DNA from: Streptomyces sp. A1277
GTDB lineage: Bacteria > Actinomycetota > Actinomycetes > Streptomycetales > Streptomycetaceae
Assembly (NCBI RefSeq): GCF_004795015.1
Contig: NZ_SSBI01000037.1
Span: 1 to 64,000 of the forward strand
Reading direction: 5' to 3'
DNA length: 64,000 nt
The stretch's first letter is position 1; every line of letters starts with the position of its first letter. Positions 35,495-44,051 of this stretch are shown here, piece by piece. The position numbers and the translations under genes were made by a program. Below the pieces are notes generated by a model. That model saw only the letters and a program-made list of their open reading frames with translations, ran no database searches and was not told the origin of the DNA.

Positions 35495-36739
35495 ATGCCC
35501 CTGGCCCTGCTCGCGCTGGCCGTGAGCGCCTTCGGCATCGGCACCACCGAGTTCGTGATGATGGGCCTGCTGCCCAATGTCGCGGACGACCTGGGGACCT
35601 CCGTCCCCACCGCCGGCTACCTCGTGTCGGCGTACGCGATCGGTGTGGTGCTCGGCGCCCCACTGCTCACCGCCGTCGGCTCGCGCATCCCGCGCAAGCG
35701 GATGCTCCTGCTGCTGATGGCCCTGTTCACCGTCGGCAACCTGGCCTCCGCGCTCGCCCCGGGCTTCGGCTGGCTGATCGCCGGCCGGCTCCTGGCCGGC
35801 CTGCCGCACGGCGCGTTCTTCGGCGTCGGGGCCGTCGTCGCCTCCCGGCTGGTGCCCGAGGGGCGCCGGGCGCGGGCCGTCGCCACGATGTTCCTCGGCC
35901 TGACCGTCGCCAACATCGTCGGCGTGCCCGCCGCGACCCTGCTCGGCCAGCACCTCGGCTGGCGGGCCACCTTCCTGGTGGTCGCGGCGATCGGCGTCTG
36001 CGCGATGGCGGCCCTCGCCCGGCTCGTCCCGCAGATCCCCGTCGAGGCCCGGCAGGACGTGCGCCACGAGCTGCGCGCGCTGGGCGACCGGCAGGTCCTG
36101 CTCGGACTCCTGACCGCCGTCTTCGGCTTCGCCGGGGTCTTCGCCGTGTACTCCTACCTCTCGGCGATGACCACCGAGGCGATGGGCTTCGGCGAGTCCT
36201 CCGTGACGCCGGTGCTGGCCCTCTTCGGCATCGGTATGACCCTGGGCGCGCTCGCCGCGGGCCCGCTCACCGACCGGGCGCTGCGCCCGACGCTGTACGG
36301 GTCGCTGGGCGCGCTCGCCGTCGTCCTGGCCGTCTTCCCGCTCGCCGCCCACGTGAAGTGGGCGGCGCTGGTGATGGTGGTGCTGCTGGGGGCGGTGGGC
36401 TTCATGACGACCACGCCGCTCCAGATGCTCGTCATGAACAAGGCCAAGGACGCCCCGACCCTGGCGTCCGCCTCCAACCACTCCGCGTTCAACCTGGCCA
36501 ACGCGGGCGGCGCCTGGCTCGGCGGCGCGGCCATCGCGGCGGGCTGGGGCTGGACGTCCCCCGCCCTGGTCGGAGCGGCCCTGGCAGTGGCGGGCCTGGC
36601 GGTGGCGGTCACGGCGGGCGCGCTGGACCGGGACTGCGGGGCGTCGAGGGTGGTGGCCCGGAATCAAGCCGGCACCGGGCACGATCAAGCCCGTCCGGCG
36701 ATTGAGGACGAGGCGCCAGCCGACCGGACCCGCCACTGA
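35495..36739 (+). CDS. MFS efflux transporter, Cmx/CmlR chloramphenicol family
   Basis: A 414-residue, 12-helix DHA1 antiporter. The start MPLALLALAVSAFGIGTTEFVMMGLLPN is the hallmark of Streptomyces and Rhodococcus chloramphenicol exporters, and GSRIPRKRMLL is the loop 2-3 motif. The C-terminal tail is extended by a copy of an intergenic repeat (encoding ARPAIEDE), so the natural stop may have been lost to repeat insertion. It is convergent with nadE. Substrate range beyond the family is unknown. Confidence 0.88.
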   Translation: MPLALLALAVSAFGIGTTEFVMMGLLPNVADDLGTSVPTAGYLVSAYAIGVVLGAPLLTAVGSRIPRKRMLLLLMALFTVGNLASALAPGFGWLIAGRLLAGLPHGAFFGVGAVVASRLVPEGRRARAVATMFLGLTVANIVGVPAATLLGQHLGWRATFLVVAAIGVCAMAALARLVPQIPVEARQDVRHELRALGDRQVLLGLLTAVFGFAGVFAVYSYLSAMTTEAMGFGESSVTPVLALFGIGMTLGALAAGPLTDRALRPTLYGSLGALAVVLAVFPLAAHVKWAALVMVVLLGAVGFMTTTPLQMLVMNKAKDAPTLASASNHSAFNLANAGGAWLGGAAIAAGWGWTSPALVGAALAVAGLAVAVTAGALDRDCGASRVVARNQAGTGHDQARPAIEDEAPADRTRH

Positions 36740-36792
36740 CCGGCAGCCCCAGCCCGTCCGGCGCTTGAGGACAAAACCTCGGCCGGACGGGC
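36690..36792. repeat. Streptomyces intergenic repeat, two copies, forming a terminator hairpin
   Basis: Two copies of CCCGTCCGGCG(A/C)TTGAGGAC occur, the first inside the MFS C-terminal codons and the second at about 36753-36772. The second copy forms a hairpin: GCCCGTCCGGC (36752-36762) pairs with GCCGGACGGGC (36782-36792), with an inner GAGG/CCTC pair. Between convergent genes this can terminate both. Versions of this repeat are common between Streptomyces genes. Confidence 0.75.
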
Positions 36793-36818
36793 CTGGCGTA
36801 TCCGTGAACCCGCCGGCG

Positions 36819-38573
36819 TCAGCCGGCCTCGCGCCACCGATTGGTGATCGGCAGCCGCCGGTCCTTCCCGAACCCCTTGGGCGAGATCTTCGTCCCCGGC
36901 GGGTACTGCCGCCGCTTGTACTCCGCCGCATCCACCATCCGCAGCGTCTTCGCCACCAGCGCCCGGTCGAAACCGGCCGCGACGATCGCGTCGAGCCCCT
37001 GGTCCCGGTCGACGTACAGCTCCAGGATGCGGTCCAGCACGTCGTAGTCCGGCAGCGAGTCCGTGTCCACCTGGCCGGGGCGCAGCTCGGCGCTGGGCGG
37101 CTTGGTGATGGACGCCTCCGGGATCGGCGGCGTCTGCCCGCGCTCCTCGGCGGCCCGGTTGCGCCACTTGGCCAGCCGGAAGACCGACGTCTTGTACACG
37201 TCCTTGATCGGCCCGTACGCGCCGACCGAGTCCCCGTACAGCGTCGAATAGCCGACGGCCAGCTCCGACTTGTTGCCGGGCGCCAGGACGATCTGGCCCT
37301 CCTGGTTGGAGATGGCCATCAGCGTCGTGCCGCGCAGCCGCGACTGGAGGTTCTCCTCGGCGAGCCCGGTGAGCCCCAGCGACCCCATGTACGCGTCGAA
37401 CATCGGCTCGATCGGCACGGTCCGGTAGTTCAGGCCGGTGCGCCGGGCCAGCTCGGCCGCGTCGCCCTTGGAGTGGTCCGAGGAGTACTTCGAGGGCATC
37501 GAGACCCCGTACACCTGCTGCGCGCCCAGCGCGTCGCAGGCGATGGCGGCGACCAGCGCCGAGTCGATGCCGCCGGAGAGCCCGATCAGCACGCTGTCGA
37601 AGCCGTTCTTCGCCGCGTACGCGCGCAGGCCCACCACGAGGGCCGTGTACAGCTCCTCGTCGTCGTCCAGCCGGTCCGCGTACCCGCCGGCGAGCTCGGC
37701 CTCGTACGGCGGCAGCGGTTCCTCGGAGAGGACCACGTGGTCGATCCGCAGGCCGTCGTCGACCTCGCCGGAGGGTGCGTCGGCGGGGGCGGCCGGCAGG
37801 TCCAGGTCGAGGATGACGCTGCCCTCGGCGAACTGGGGGGCGCGGGCGATGACCTCGCCGTCCCGGTCGACCACGATCGAGTCGCCGTCGAAGACCAGCT
37901 CGTCCTGGCCGCCGATCATCGCGAGGTAGGCGGTCGTGCAGCCGGCTTCCCGGGCGCGCCTGCGGACCAGCTCCAGCCGGGTGTCGTCCTTGTCCCGCTC
38001 GTACGGGGAGGCGTTGACCGAGAGCAGCAGCCCGGCCCCGGCGGCGCGCGCGGCCGGTACCCGGCCGCCGTCCTGCCAGAGGTCCTCGCAGATCGCGAGT
38101 GCCACGTCGATGCCGTGGACGCGTACGACGGGCATCGAGTCGCCCGGCACGAAGTACCGGAACTCGTCGAAGACGCCGTAGTTCGGCAGGTGGTGCTTGG
38201 CGAAGTTCAGCGCGATCCCGCCGCGGTGCAGTACCGCGGCGGCGTTGCGCGGAGACCCGGCGGGCTGGCCGTAGCGCTCCGCGGCGAATTCCGAGCGGTC
38301 GAGGTAGCCGACGAGGACGGGGAGTTCCCCGAAGCCCTCCGCGTCGAGGCGGGCGGCGAGCGCGCGCAGCGCGTCGCGTGACGCCTCGACGAAGGACGAC
38401 CGCAGGGCCAGGTCCTCGACGGGGTAGCCGGTCAGCACCATCTCGGGGAACGCCACGAAGTGGGCGCCCTGTTCGGCGGAGTGCCGGGTCCAGTGGACGA
38501 TCGCCTCGGCGTTGCCGGCGAGGTCGCCGACGGTCGAGTCGATCTGATTCAGTGCGAGGCGTAGTTGAGGCAC
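36819..38573 (-). CDS. nadE: Glutamine-dependent NAD+ synthetase
   Basis: Makes NAD+ from deamido-NAD+, ATP and glutamine. The 584-residue enzyme joins an N-terminal nitrilase-type glutaminase domain (about 1-270; Glu44 in FPEMVLTGYPVEDL, the catalytic Cys in AICEDLW) to a C-terminal synthetase domain. The latter has the P-loop SGGIDSALVAAIACDALG and the ending GYCR/PPGTKISPKGFG-type region. The GTG at 38573 (VPQLRLALNQ) is favoured; a GTG three codons upstream (38582) is possible. It is monocistronic and convergent with the efflux gene. Confidence 0.95.
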   Translation of the reverse strand: MPQLRLALNQIDSTVGDLAGNAEAIVHWTRHSAEQGAHFVAFPEMVLTGYPVEDLALRSSFVEASRDALRALAARLDAEGFGELPVLVGYLDRSEFAAERYGQPAGSPRNAAAVLHRGGIALNFAKHHLPNYGVFDEFRYFVPGDSMPVVRVHGIDVALAICEDLWQDGGRVPAARAAGAGLLLSVNASPYERDKDDTRLELVRRRAREAGCTTAYLAMIGGQDELVFDGDSIVVDRDGEVIARAPQFAEGSVILDLDLPAAPADAPSGEVDDGLRIDHVVLSEEPLPPYEAELAGGYADRLDDDEELYTALVVGLRAYAAKNGFDSVLIGLSGGIDSALVAAIACDALGAQQVYGVSMPSKYSSDHSKGDAAELARRTGLNYRTVPIEPMFDAYMGSLGLTGLAEENLQSRLRGTTLMAISNQEGQIVLAPGNKSELAVGYSTLYGDSVGAYGPIKDVYKTSVFRLAKWRNRAAEERGQTPPIPEASITKPPSAELRPGQVDTDSLPDYDVLDRILELYVDRDQGLDAIVAAGFDRALVAKTLRMVDAAEYKRRQYPPGTKISPKGFGKDRRLPITNRWREAG

Positions 38574-38646
38574 GCGGCCCACTCTAATCGTCTGACTGAC
38601 GCGATGCCCTGGCGGGCCGCGCGAAAGTGACCGCGCACCCGGTGGA

Positions 38647-39081
38647 TCAGCCGGCGGAGGTCCGCGAGTAGACCTTCTCCGCCCAGTCGGCGATCTGGTC
38701 GTCGGAGAGGTGCCGGGCCAGGTCGGCCTCGCTGATCATGCCGATCAGCTTCTTGTTCTCGATGACCGGGAGCCGGCGGATCTGGTGGTTCTGCATCTGC
38801 TCCAGCACCGCTTCCACGTCCGCGTCCGCGTCGATCCAGCGGGGCGTGCCCTGGGCGAGGTCGCCCGCGGTGACCTTGGACGGGTCCCGGCCCTCCGCCA
38901 CGCAGCCGACCACGATGTCGCGGTCCGTGAGGATGCCGATCATCCGGTCCTCCTCGCCGCTGGCCGAGATGGGCAGCGCGCCGACGTGGTGCTCGCGCAT
39001 GAGCTGGGCGGCGCGGTCGAGGGTCTCGTGCGCCGGAATCCAGGTGGCGCCGGTGTGCATGATGTCCTTGGCGGTGGTCAT
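38647..39081 (-). CDS. CBS-domain protein
   Basis: A 144-residue protein made of two CBS motifs forming one Bateman module: AKDIMHTGATWIPAHETLDRAAQLMREHHVGALPI (about 4-40) and VTAGDLAQGTPRWIDADADVEAVLEQMQNHQIRRLPV (about 73-110). Such stand-alone modules bind adenine nucleotides and act as energy sensors. AGGAGG precedes the ATG at 39081. The partner is unknown. Confidence 0.9.
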   Translation of the reverse strand: MTTAKDIMHTGATWIPAHETLDRAAQLMREHHVGALPISASGEEDRMIGILTDRDIVVGCVAEGRDPSKVTAGDLAQGTPRWIDADADVEAVLEQMQNHQIRRLPVIENKKLIGMISEADLARHLSDDQIADWAEKVYSRTSAG

Positions 39082-39120
39082 GGGGGTTCCTCCTGCGTGC
39101 CGATGGCAGCCGTACGTACG

Positions 39121-39160
39121 TCCCCGAACGAACCCATCGTCATGGGCCCGTTCGGGGGAC
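39121..39160 (-). terminator. Terminator hairpin after the DUF3105 gene
   Basis: TCCCCGAACG-AA-CCCAT pairs with ATGGG-CC-CGTTCGGGGGA across CGTC, a long stem with one internal loop, 65-103 bp after the DUF3105 stop and before the CBS gene. Confidence 0.65.
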
Positions 39161-39223
39161 GCGACCGCTATCACCCATTCGGGTGTATTTACTTCGCAGG
39201 GGAACTTTTCATGCCCTTTCTGC

Positions 39224-39904
39224 TCACGGGGCGTCCAGCCCGCCGGTGCAGGCGGCGCCCGGCTCGGGCGTCTGCGGGCCCTGCACGTAATGGGCGAAGA
39301 ACTGGGCCACCCGGGGGTCGTCCGCGCCGTCCACGGTGAGCTGCTTGCCCCAGGCGGTCAGCATGATCGCCCCGGCCTGGTCCTTGTAGGGGCTCATCAG
39401 CGAGTACGGCGTCTTCGACACCCGGCCGGCGAGCTTGTCGACGTCGGAGGCCGGCGCGTCGTCCGTGTACGTCACCCAGACGGAACCGTGCTCCAGGGCG
39501 TGCACGGCGTTCACATCGGGAATGGCCTTCTCGTACACCTCGCCGTCGCAGTTCATCCAGACGGGATTGTGGTCACCGCCGACCGGGGGCTTCATGGGGT
39601 ACTTCACGTCCTCCTCGACGTGGTTGCGGCCCAGCTTCTTCGCGTCCCAGGACTTCTCGCCCTCGATGGGCCCGGAGGAGAGGTCGTCCCCGTCCTTCTG
39701 GTCCGAGCCCTTCGCGGCCTTGCTGTCACCGCTCATCGAACTGGCCGAGGCGTCGGACTTGTCGAGGATCGTGTACGTACCGAAGGTGACGAGCCCGGCG
39801 ACGGCGAGGGCGCTGACGCCTATGACCAGGACGCGGTTGCGGCGGTCCCGCGCGCGGTCGGCGCTGCGCATCTGCTCTATGCGGGTCCTGCGGTCGAAGC
39901 TCAT
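39224..39904 (-). CDS. DUF3105 domain membrane protein
   Basis: A 226-residue protein with a basic cytoplasmic start (RRTRIEQMRSADRARDRRNR), one hydrophobic helix (about 24-46) and an acidic Ser/Asp/Lys linker. An extracytoplasmic DUF3105 domain contains NHVEEDVKYPMKPPVGGDHNPVWMNC, VHALEHGSVWVTY and MLTAWGKQL. Conserved His and Cys residues suggest metal binding, but the function is not established. AAGGA precedes the ATG. It is divergent from the GlnA2-type gene. Confidence 0.88.
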   Translation of the reverse strand: MSFDRRTRIEQMRSADRARDRRNRVLVIGVSALAVAGLVTFGTYTILDKSDASASSMSGDSKAAKGSDQKDGDDLSSGPIEGEKSWDAKKLGRNHVEEDVKYPMKPPVGGDHNPVWMNCDGEVYEKAIPDVNAVHALEHGSVWVTYTDDAPASDVDKLAGRVSKTPYSLMSPYKDQAGAIMLTAWGKQLTVDGADDPRVAQFFAHYVQGPQTPEPGAACTGGLDAP

Positions 39905-40146
39905 GTCGTGGGTCCTTCTGCGAAGGGGCGATGAGGGGGACGGGAGAGCGGGAACCCGGTGCGCGCGGGACGGCCGCGAGGCGGCTGCGCCCCACTCGCA
40001 CCATGGCCGCCGATCGTAGTGGGTGGCCGGGTGCTCCACGTCACGTCGGGTGCGTAATCTGGGGGAAATCCGGGGTCGTGATACTGGAGTCTCTCCCCAA
40101 CCCCGGGAGGTGGAGCACGGACCGTCTGAACTGCAAGGATGTGGCT

Positions 40147-41508
40147 ATGGACAAGCAGCAGGAATTCGTCCTCAGGACCCTTGAGGAGCGTGACATCCGG
40201 TTCGTACGGCTGTGGTTCACCGATGTGCTCGGCTACCTCAAGTCCGTGGCCGTGGCCCCGGCCGAGCTGGAGCAGGCGTTCGACGAGGGCATCGGCTTCG
40301 ACGGCTCCGCCATCGAGGGCTTCGCCCGGGTGTACGAGTCGGACATGATCGCCAAGCCGGACCCGGGCACGTTCCAGATCCTGCCGTGGCGTGCGGAGGC
40401 CCCGGGCACGGCCCGCATGTTCTGCGACATCCTGATGCCGGACGGCTCGCCGTCCTTCGCCGACCCGCGGTACGTGCTCAAGCGCATCCTGGCCAAGACC
40501 TCCGACCTGGGCTTCACCTTCTACACCCACCCGGAGATCGAGTTCTTCCTGCTGAAGGACAAGCCGGTCGACGGTACGCGCCCCACCCCCGCCGACAGCT
40601 CCGGCTACTTCGACCACACCCCGCAGAACGTCGGCATGGACTTCCGCCGCCAGGCGATCACCATGCTCGAATCCATGGGCATCTCGGTCGAGTTCAGCCA
40701 CCACGAGGGCGCCCCCGGCCAGCAGGAGATCGACCTGCGCTACGCGGACGCGCTCTCGACGGCCGACAACATCATGACCTTCCGCCTGGTCATGAAGCAG
40801 GTCGCGCTGGAGCAGGGCGTGCAGGCGACGTTCATGCCGAAGCCGTTCTCGGAGTACCCCGGCTCGGGCATGCACACCCACCTCTCCCTCTTCGAGGGCG
40901 ACCGCAACGCGTTCTACGAGTCCGGCGCGGAGTACCAGCTCTCCAAGGTCGGCCGCTCCTTCATCGCGGGCCTGCTGCGGCACGCCGCGGAGATCTCCGC
41001 CGTCACCAACCAGTGGGTCAACTCCTACAAGCGCATCTGGGGCGGCTCCTCCCGCGCGGCCGGCGCCGGCGGCGAGGCCCCCTCGTACATCTGCTGGGGC
41101 CACAACAACCGCTCCGCGCTGATCCGCGTCCCCATGTACAAGCCCGGCAAGACCGGCTCGGCCCGCGTCGAGGTCCGCTCCATCGACTCCGGCGCGAACC
41201 CCTACCTCACGTACGCGGTGCTCCTCGCCGCCGGCCTCAAGGGCATCGAGGAAGGCTACGAACTCCCGGCCGGCGCCGACGACGACGTCTGGGCCCTCTC
41301 CGACGCGGAACGCCGCGCGATGGGCATCGAACCCCTGCCGCAGAACCTGGGCGAGGCGATCTCCCTGATGGAGAAGAGCGAGTTGGTCGCCGAAACCCTC
41401 GGCGAGCACGTCTTCGACTTCTTCCTCCGCAACAAGAAGCGGGAGTGGGAGGAGTACCGCAGCGAGGTCACGGCGTTCGAACTGAAGGCGCTGCTGCCGG
41501 TGTTGTAG
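40147..41508 (+). CDS. glnA2: Glutamine synthetase-like enzyme, GlnA2 type (gamma-glutamylpolyamine synthetase)
   Basis: A 453-residue member of the glutamine synthetase I fold. The DQ/GFDGSAIEGF substrate loop, EIEFFLL, GMHTHLSLF and NQWVNSYKR motifs are present. The start FVLRTLEERDIRFVRLWFTDVLG and the overall sequence match the Streptomyces GlnA2 group; S. coelicolor GlnA2 has been shown to glutamylate polyamines. The adenylylation motif (NLY near the C-terminus) of true GlnA is absent, so GlnE, encoded 15 kb away, should not modify it. It is monocistronic with a strong terminator. Glutamylation of polyamines for detoxification and nitrogen use is therefore more likely than glutamine synthesis. 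Confidence 0.88.
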   Translation: MDKQQEFVLRTLEERDIRFVRLWFTDVLGYLKSVAVAPAELEQAFDEGIGFDGSAIEGFARVYESDMIAKPDPGTFQILPWRAEAPGTARMFCDILMPDGSPSFADPRYVLKRILAKTSDLGFTFYTHPEIEFFLLKDKPVDGTRPTPADSSGYFDHTPQNVGMDFRRQAITMLESMGISVEFSHHEGAPGQQEIDLRYADALSTADNIMTFRLVMKQVALEQGVQATFMPKPFSEYPGSGMHTHLSLFEGDRNAFYESGAEYQLSKVGRSFIAGLLRHAAEISAVTNQWVNSYKRIWGGSSRAAGAGGEAPSYICWGHNNRSALIRVPMYKPGKTGSARVEVRSIDSGANPYLTYAVLLAAGLKGIEEGYELPAGADDDVWALSDAERRAMGIEPLPQNLGEAISLMEKSELVAETLGEHVFDFFLRNKKREWEEYRSEVTAFELKALLPVL

Positions 41509-41525
41509 GGCGGTCGGGCTTGTGG

Positions 41526-41572
41526 GAACGGCTCGGGGCCGACGGGTGTTCACCGTCGGCCCCGAGCCGTTC
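41526..41572 (+). terminator. Perfect 20-bp hairpin terminator of glnA2
   Basis: Positions 41526-41545 pair perfectly with 41553-41572 around a 7-nt loop, starting 17 bp after the stop codon. Confidence 0.9.
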
Positions 41573-41653
41573 GCGTACCCCCGTCGTGTTCGGGTGAAGC
41601 GGTGACGGTGCCCGGCGGTGCGGCCTAATCTGGGCGCACTGCCGAGGGGGGCC

Positions 41654-42666
41654 ATGAACGGAATCATCACCGCGGTCTTGTCAGCGATGACCGTGGGTGT
41701 CACCGGGCTGCTGGTCATGGGGTCCGCCGCCAGGCAGTCGAGGCGTGCGGAGGACAGGACGGACGAACTCGCGATGTCGATCAAGGAGATACAGGAGACC
41801 CTGCGCATGCAGGGGTACGAGGTGATGGAGTCGGCCCGGTCCCAGCGCCTGGTGCCGCGACTGATCGAACGCCTCCCCGATGAGATCGCCTACCGGGTCT
41901 GGCAGGACATGAAACGCCGGACGCAGCCCGTCACCAACGTGAGAGCCGACATCGTCCACATGAGCTCGGCCGACGTGAGTGCCGAACGGGCCAGGCTGAC
42001 GCAGGAGATCGCCCACTCGCTCGGCACCCCGCTGGCTCAGATCGAGGCCGCGGCGCTGTCCATGGAGTCCCGGTCGGCAGGCCGGGACGAGGCGGCGCGG
42101 AGCTCGCTGTCCAGCGCATCCGCGGGGGCGTCGAGATATGCAAGTGCTTCATCAACGCGTACAGAAACTACGGAACCCTTCAGAAGGGCATGGGGGAATC
42201 CTTCGCGGGCGCGGGTGCGAACGCGCTGACAATGGCGATTGACTTCTACGCGAACGCGGTCGGTAAATCCATCGATGCGGAGATCGGTGACATTCCGGAG
42301 TCCTTCGTCGGATATTCGAACGACTTCGTCATCGCCGCGCTCCTGCCGCTCCTCGAGAACGCTGTCGACGCCTCTCCGGAGGGCGGAAAGGTCGCGGTGA
42401 CCTTCAGGAGGAGGCCGGACGCCATTTCCTTCATCATCTCCAATGCGTGCGCGAGCGGAGCGCCGGCCGACAAAGCCTTCGAGAGGGGATACACCACCAA
42501 GAGCGGGCATCAGGGCGTGGGCCTGTCCGTGAGCAAGGGCCTGATCGAAGGGTACGCGAGCGGCGATATAGCCATGGACGTGGACGGTGACGAGGTGGCG
42601 TTCATCGTGTCGCTTCCTTTCCGCAGAGAGGAGGACGGCGATGTACTCGGTACTGGTGGTCGATGA
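41654..42666 (+). pseudogene. Membrane histidine kinase split by a frameshift
   Basis: The first reading frame (from ATG 41654, after GAGGGGG) gives one membrane helix (about 4-24), a coiled region and the phospho-acceptor motif EIAHSLGTPLAQIEAA. Near 42090-42110 the coding sense moves one frame back: from about 42103 it reads LAVQRIRGGVEICKCFINAYRNYG and goes on through the N-box LLENAVDASPEGG and the ATP-lid GHQGVGLSVSKG to the stop at 42664-42666. Neither part alone is a full kinase. A one-base deletion, a sequencing error or -1 programmed frameshifting would each explain it. No extracellular sensor is present. The response regulator overlaps its end by 26 bp. Confidence 0.75.
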
Positions 42667-43642
42667 CTCGCGCGGCATGGCCGATCAGCTCGCCGACCTG
42701 ATCACCGTGCAGACCGGATTCCGTGTGCTGGCCTGCAGCAAGCCGGAAGACGCCCTCGCGGCCGTGCAGGAGCACCCGATCCGGGTCGCCCTGCTGGACC
42801 AGCGCATGCCGGTCAAGAGCGGCACCGAGCTATACCGCGAGCTCCAGCAGGTGAACCCCGCGCTCAAAGCCGTCATGGTTACCGGAGAGGCGAGCTCGCA
42901 TGAGGTCGGCCAAGCGATGACTCTCGGGTTCTCGGATTACCTCGCCAAGGGCGAAATCGCCAGACTTTCCGATGTCGTCCTCAAATTGCACACCCAGTAC
43001 GAGGTCGACCGGGCTGCCCAATGGCGTGTCGGCGCCCCTGAACTCCTCCATTCCGAGCGGAGAAAATACCTGCTGTTCGGCGACAGGGTCAGGTACTACC
43101 TGGCCGGCGTCCAGGTCCTCGACGAAGCGCATGTGATTCCGGACAGCTGGGTCACGGTCCAGCAGATCAACGCGGGCCAGGAGAAGAAGTACACGTACAG
43201 CACATCCGTCAAAGAGGCGTTCATCGTGGAGACATCCCAGCAGTACAACGCCAAGGGGAGCCTGGCGGCGGATGTCGCGAGGAAATCGAAGGTCGGCGCA
43301 CGCATCGAGGCGGCGGTCACCCGGATCGTGAAGAAAACCCGGACGACCGAGACGACGGCCACGGCGTCGACGGAGGAAACCTACCGCCTTCCTGAGGAGT
43401 CGTCCGACCCGGCGGAGAACTATGTGAAGTCCCGCCACATCGAAAGCGCCCCCGTCTACAAGAAACTACGCCTCTCCTTCGTGAAGGCGTGCAGCTGCTG
43501 TCGCGAGGACACCTCGGTCCCGTTGGTGGCGCTTGTGTTCGACGATGCCTACGCGACCAGGCACACGGACTACTACCGCGACGGAACGTCGGAGGTCATC
43601 GACACGGGCCACATCCGCCGCCCTGGCCCCGAAACCGCGTAG
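42641..43642 (+). CDS. Response regulator with an unrecognised C-terminal output domain
   Basis: A 333-residue protein. The receiver domain (1-120) is complete: acidic pair Asp8-Asp9, phospho-acceptor Asp53 in LLDQRMP, Thr in VMVTGEAS and Lys in LAKGEI. The remainder (about 121-333) is not a known DNA-binding or enzymatic output. It contains a beta-rich stretch with many Thr, Lys and Glu (about 180-260), including TTETTATASTEETY. Near the end is KACSCCRED with three cysteines, a possible metal or redox site. GAGAGGAGG precedes the ATG. It is coupled to the histidine kinase. Confidence 0.85.
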   Translation: MYSVLVVDDSRGMADQLADLITVQTGFRVLACSKPEDALAAVQEHPIRVALLDQRMPVKSGTELYRELQQVNPALKAVMVTGEASSHEVGQAMTLGFSDYLAKGEIARLSDVVLKLHTQYEVDRAAQWRVGAPELLHSERRKYLLFGDRVRYYLAGVQVLDEAHVIPDSWVTVQQINAGQEKKYTYSTSVKEAFIVETSQQYNAKGSLAADVARKSKVGARIEAAVTRIVKKTRTTETTATASTEETYRLPEESSDPAENYVKSRHIESAPVYKKLRLSFVKACSCCREDTSVPLVALVFDDAYATRHTDYYRDGTSEVIDTGHIRRPGPETA

Positions 43643-43674
43643 CCCCAGGTTCTCGGGACCGGTAGCGTCCTGCC

Positions 43675-44028
43675 ATGACCAGCCGCCGAGCAACGACCAC
43701 CCTGTGGCGCCCCACCGGCCCCGAGGAGCTGGCCCTGGTCTGCGAGCTGAACTGGCGCGCCTGGCCCCCTCGGCTCCCCGAGCAGCCGATCTTCTACCCG
43801 GTCCTCAACGAGGACTACGCGATCCGGATCGCCAGGGACTGGAACGTCAAGCACAGCGGCGTCGGCTACGTCACCCGCTTCGAGGTCGAGACGGAGTTCC
43901 TGAGCCGGTACCCCGTCCAGCAGGCGGGCGGGCGGACGATCCTGGAACTGTGGGTCCCGGCGGAGGAGTTGGACGACTTCAACGCGCACATCGTCGGCGA
44001 GATCCAGGTGGTCCACGAGTTCCGTTGA
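43675..44028 (+). CDS. Conserved hypothetical protein
   Basis: A 117-residue protein, TLWRPTGPEELALVCELNWRAWPPRLPEQPIFYPVLNEDYA at the start, then WNVKHSGVGYVTRFEVETEFLSRYPVQ and LELWVPAEELDDFNAHIVG. Many actinobacteria carry close relatives, some labelled ADP-ribosylation/crystallin J1 without proof. No catalytic residues can be assigned. It starts 33 bp after the response regulator and may be co-transcribed. Confidence 0.75.
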   Translation: MTSRRATTTLWRPTGPEELALVCELNWRAWPPRLPEQPIFYPVLNEDYAIRIARDWNVKHSGVGYVTRFEVETEFLSRYPVQQAGGRTILELWVPAEELDDFNAHIVGEIQVVHEFR

Positions 44029-44051
44029 GGAGCCGGAGGCGAGGCGTGCCC

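Noticed and set aside
41618..41653. Upstream ATG for the histidine kinase
   Set aside because: The ATG at 41654 has a GAGGGGG ribosome site and starts with the membrane helix; the upstream one does not.
42090..42110. Firm claim of programmed frameshifting in the kinase
   Set aside because: No clear slippery sequence with a downstream stem was recognised, so a mutation or sequencing error is equally likely.
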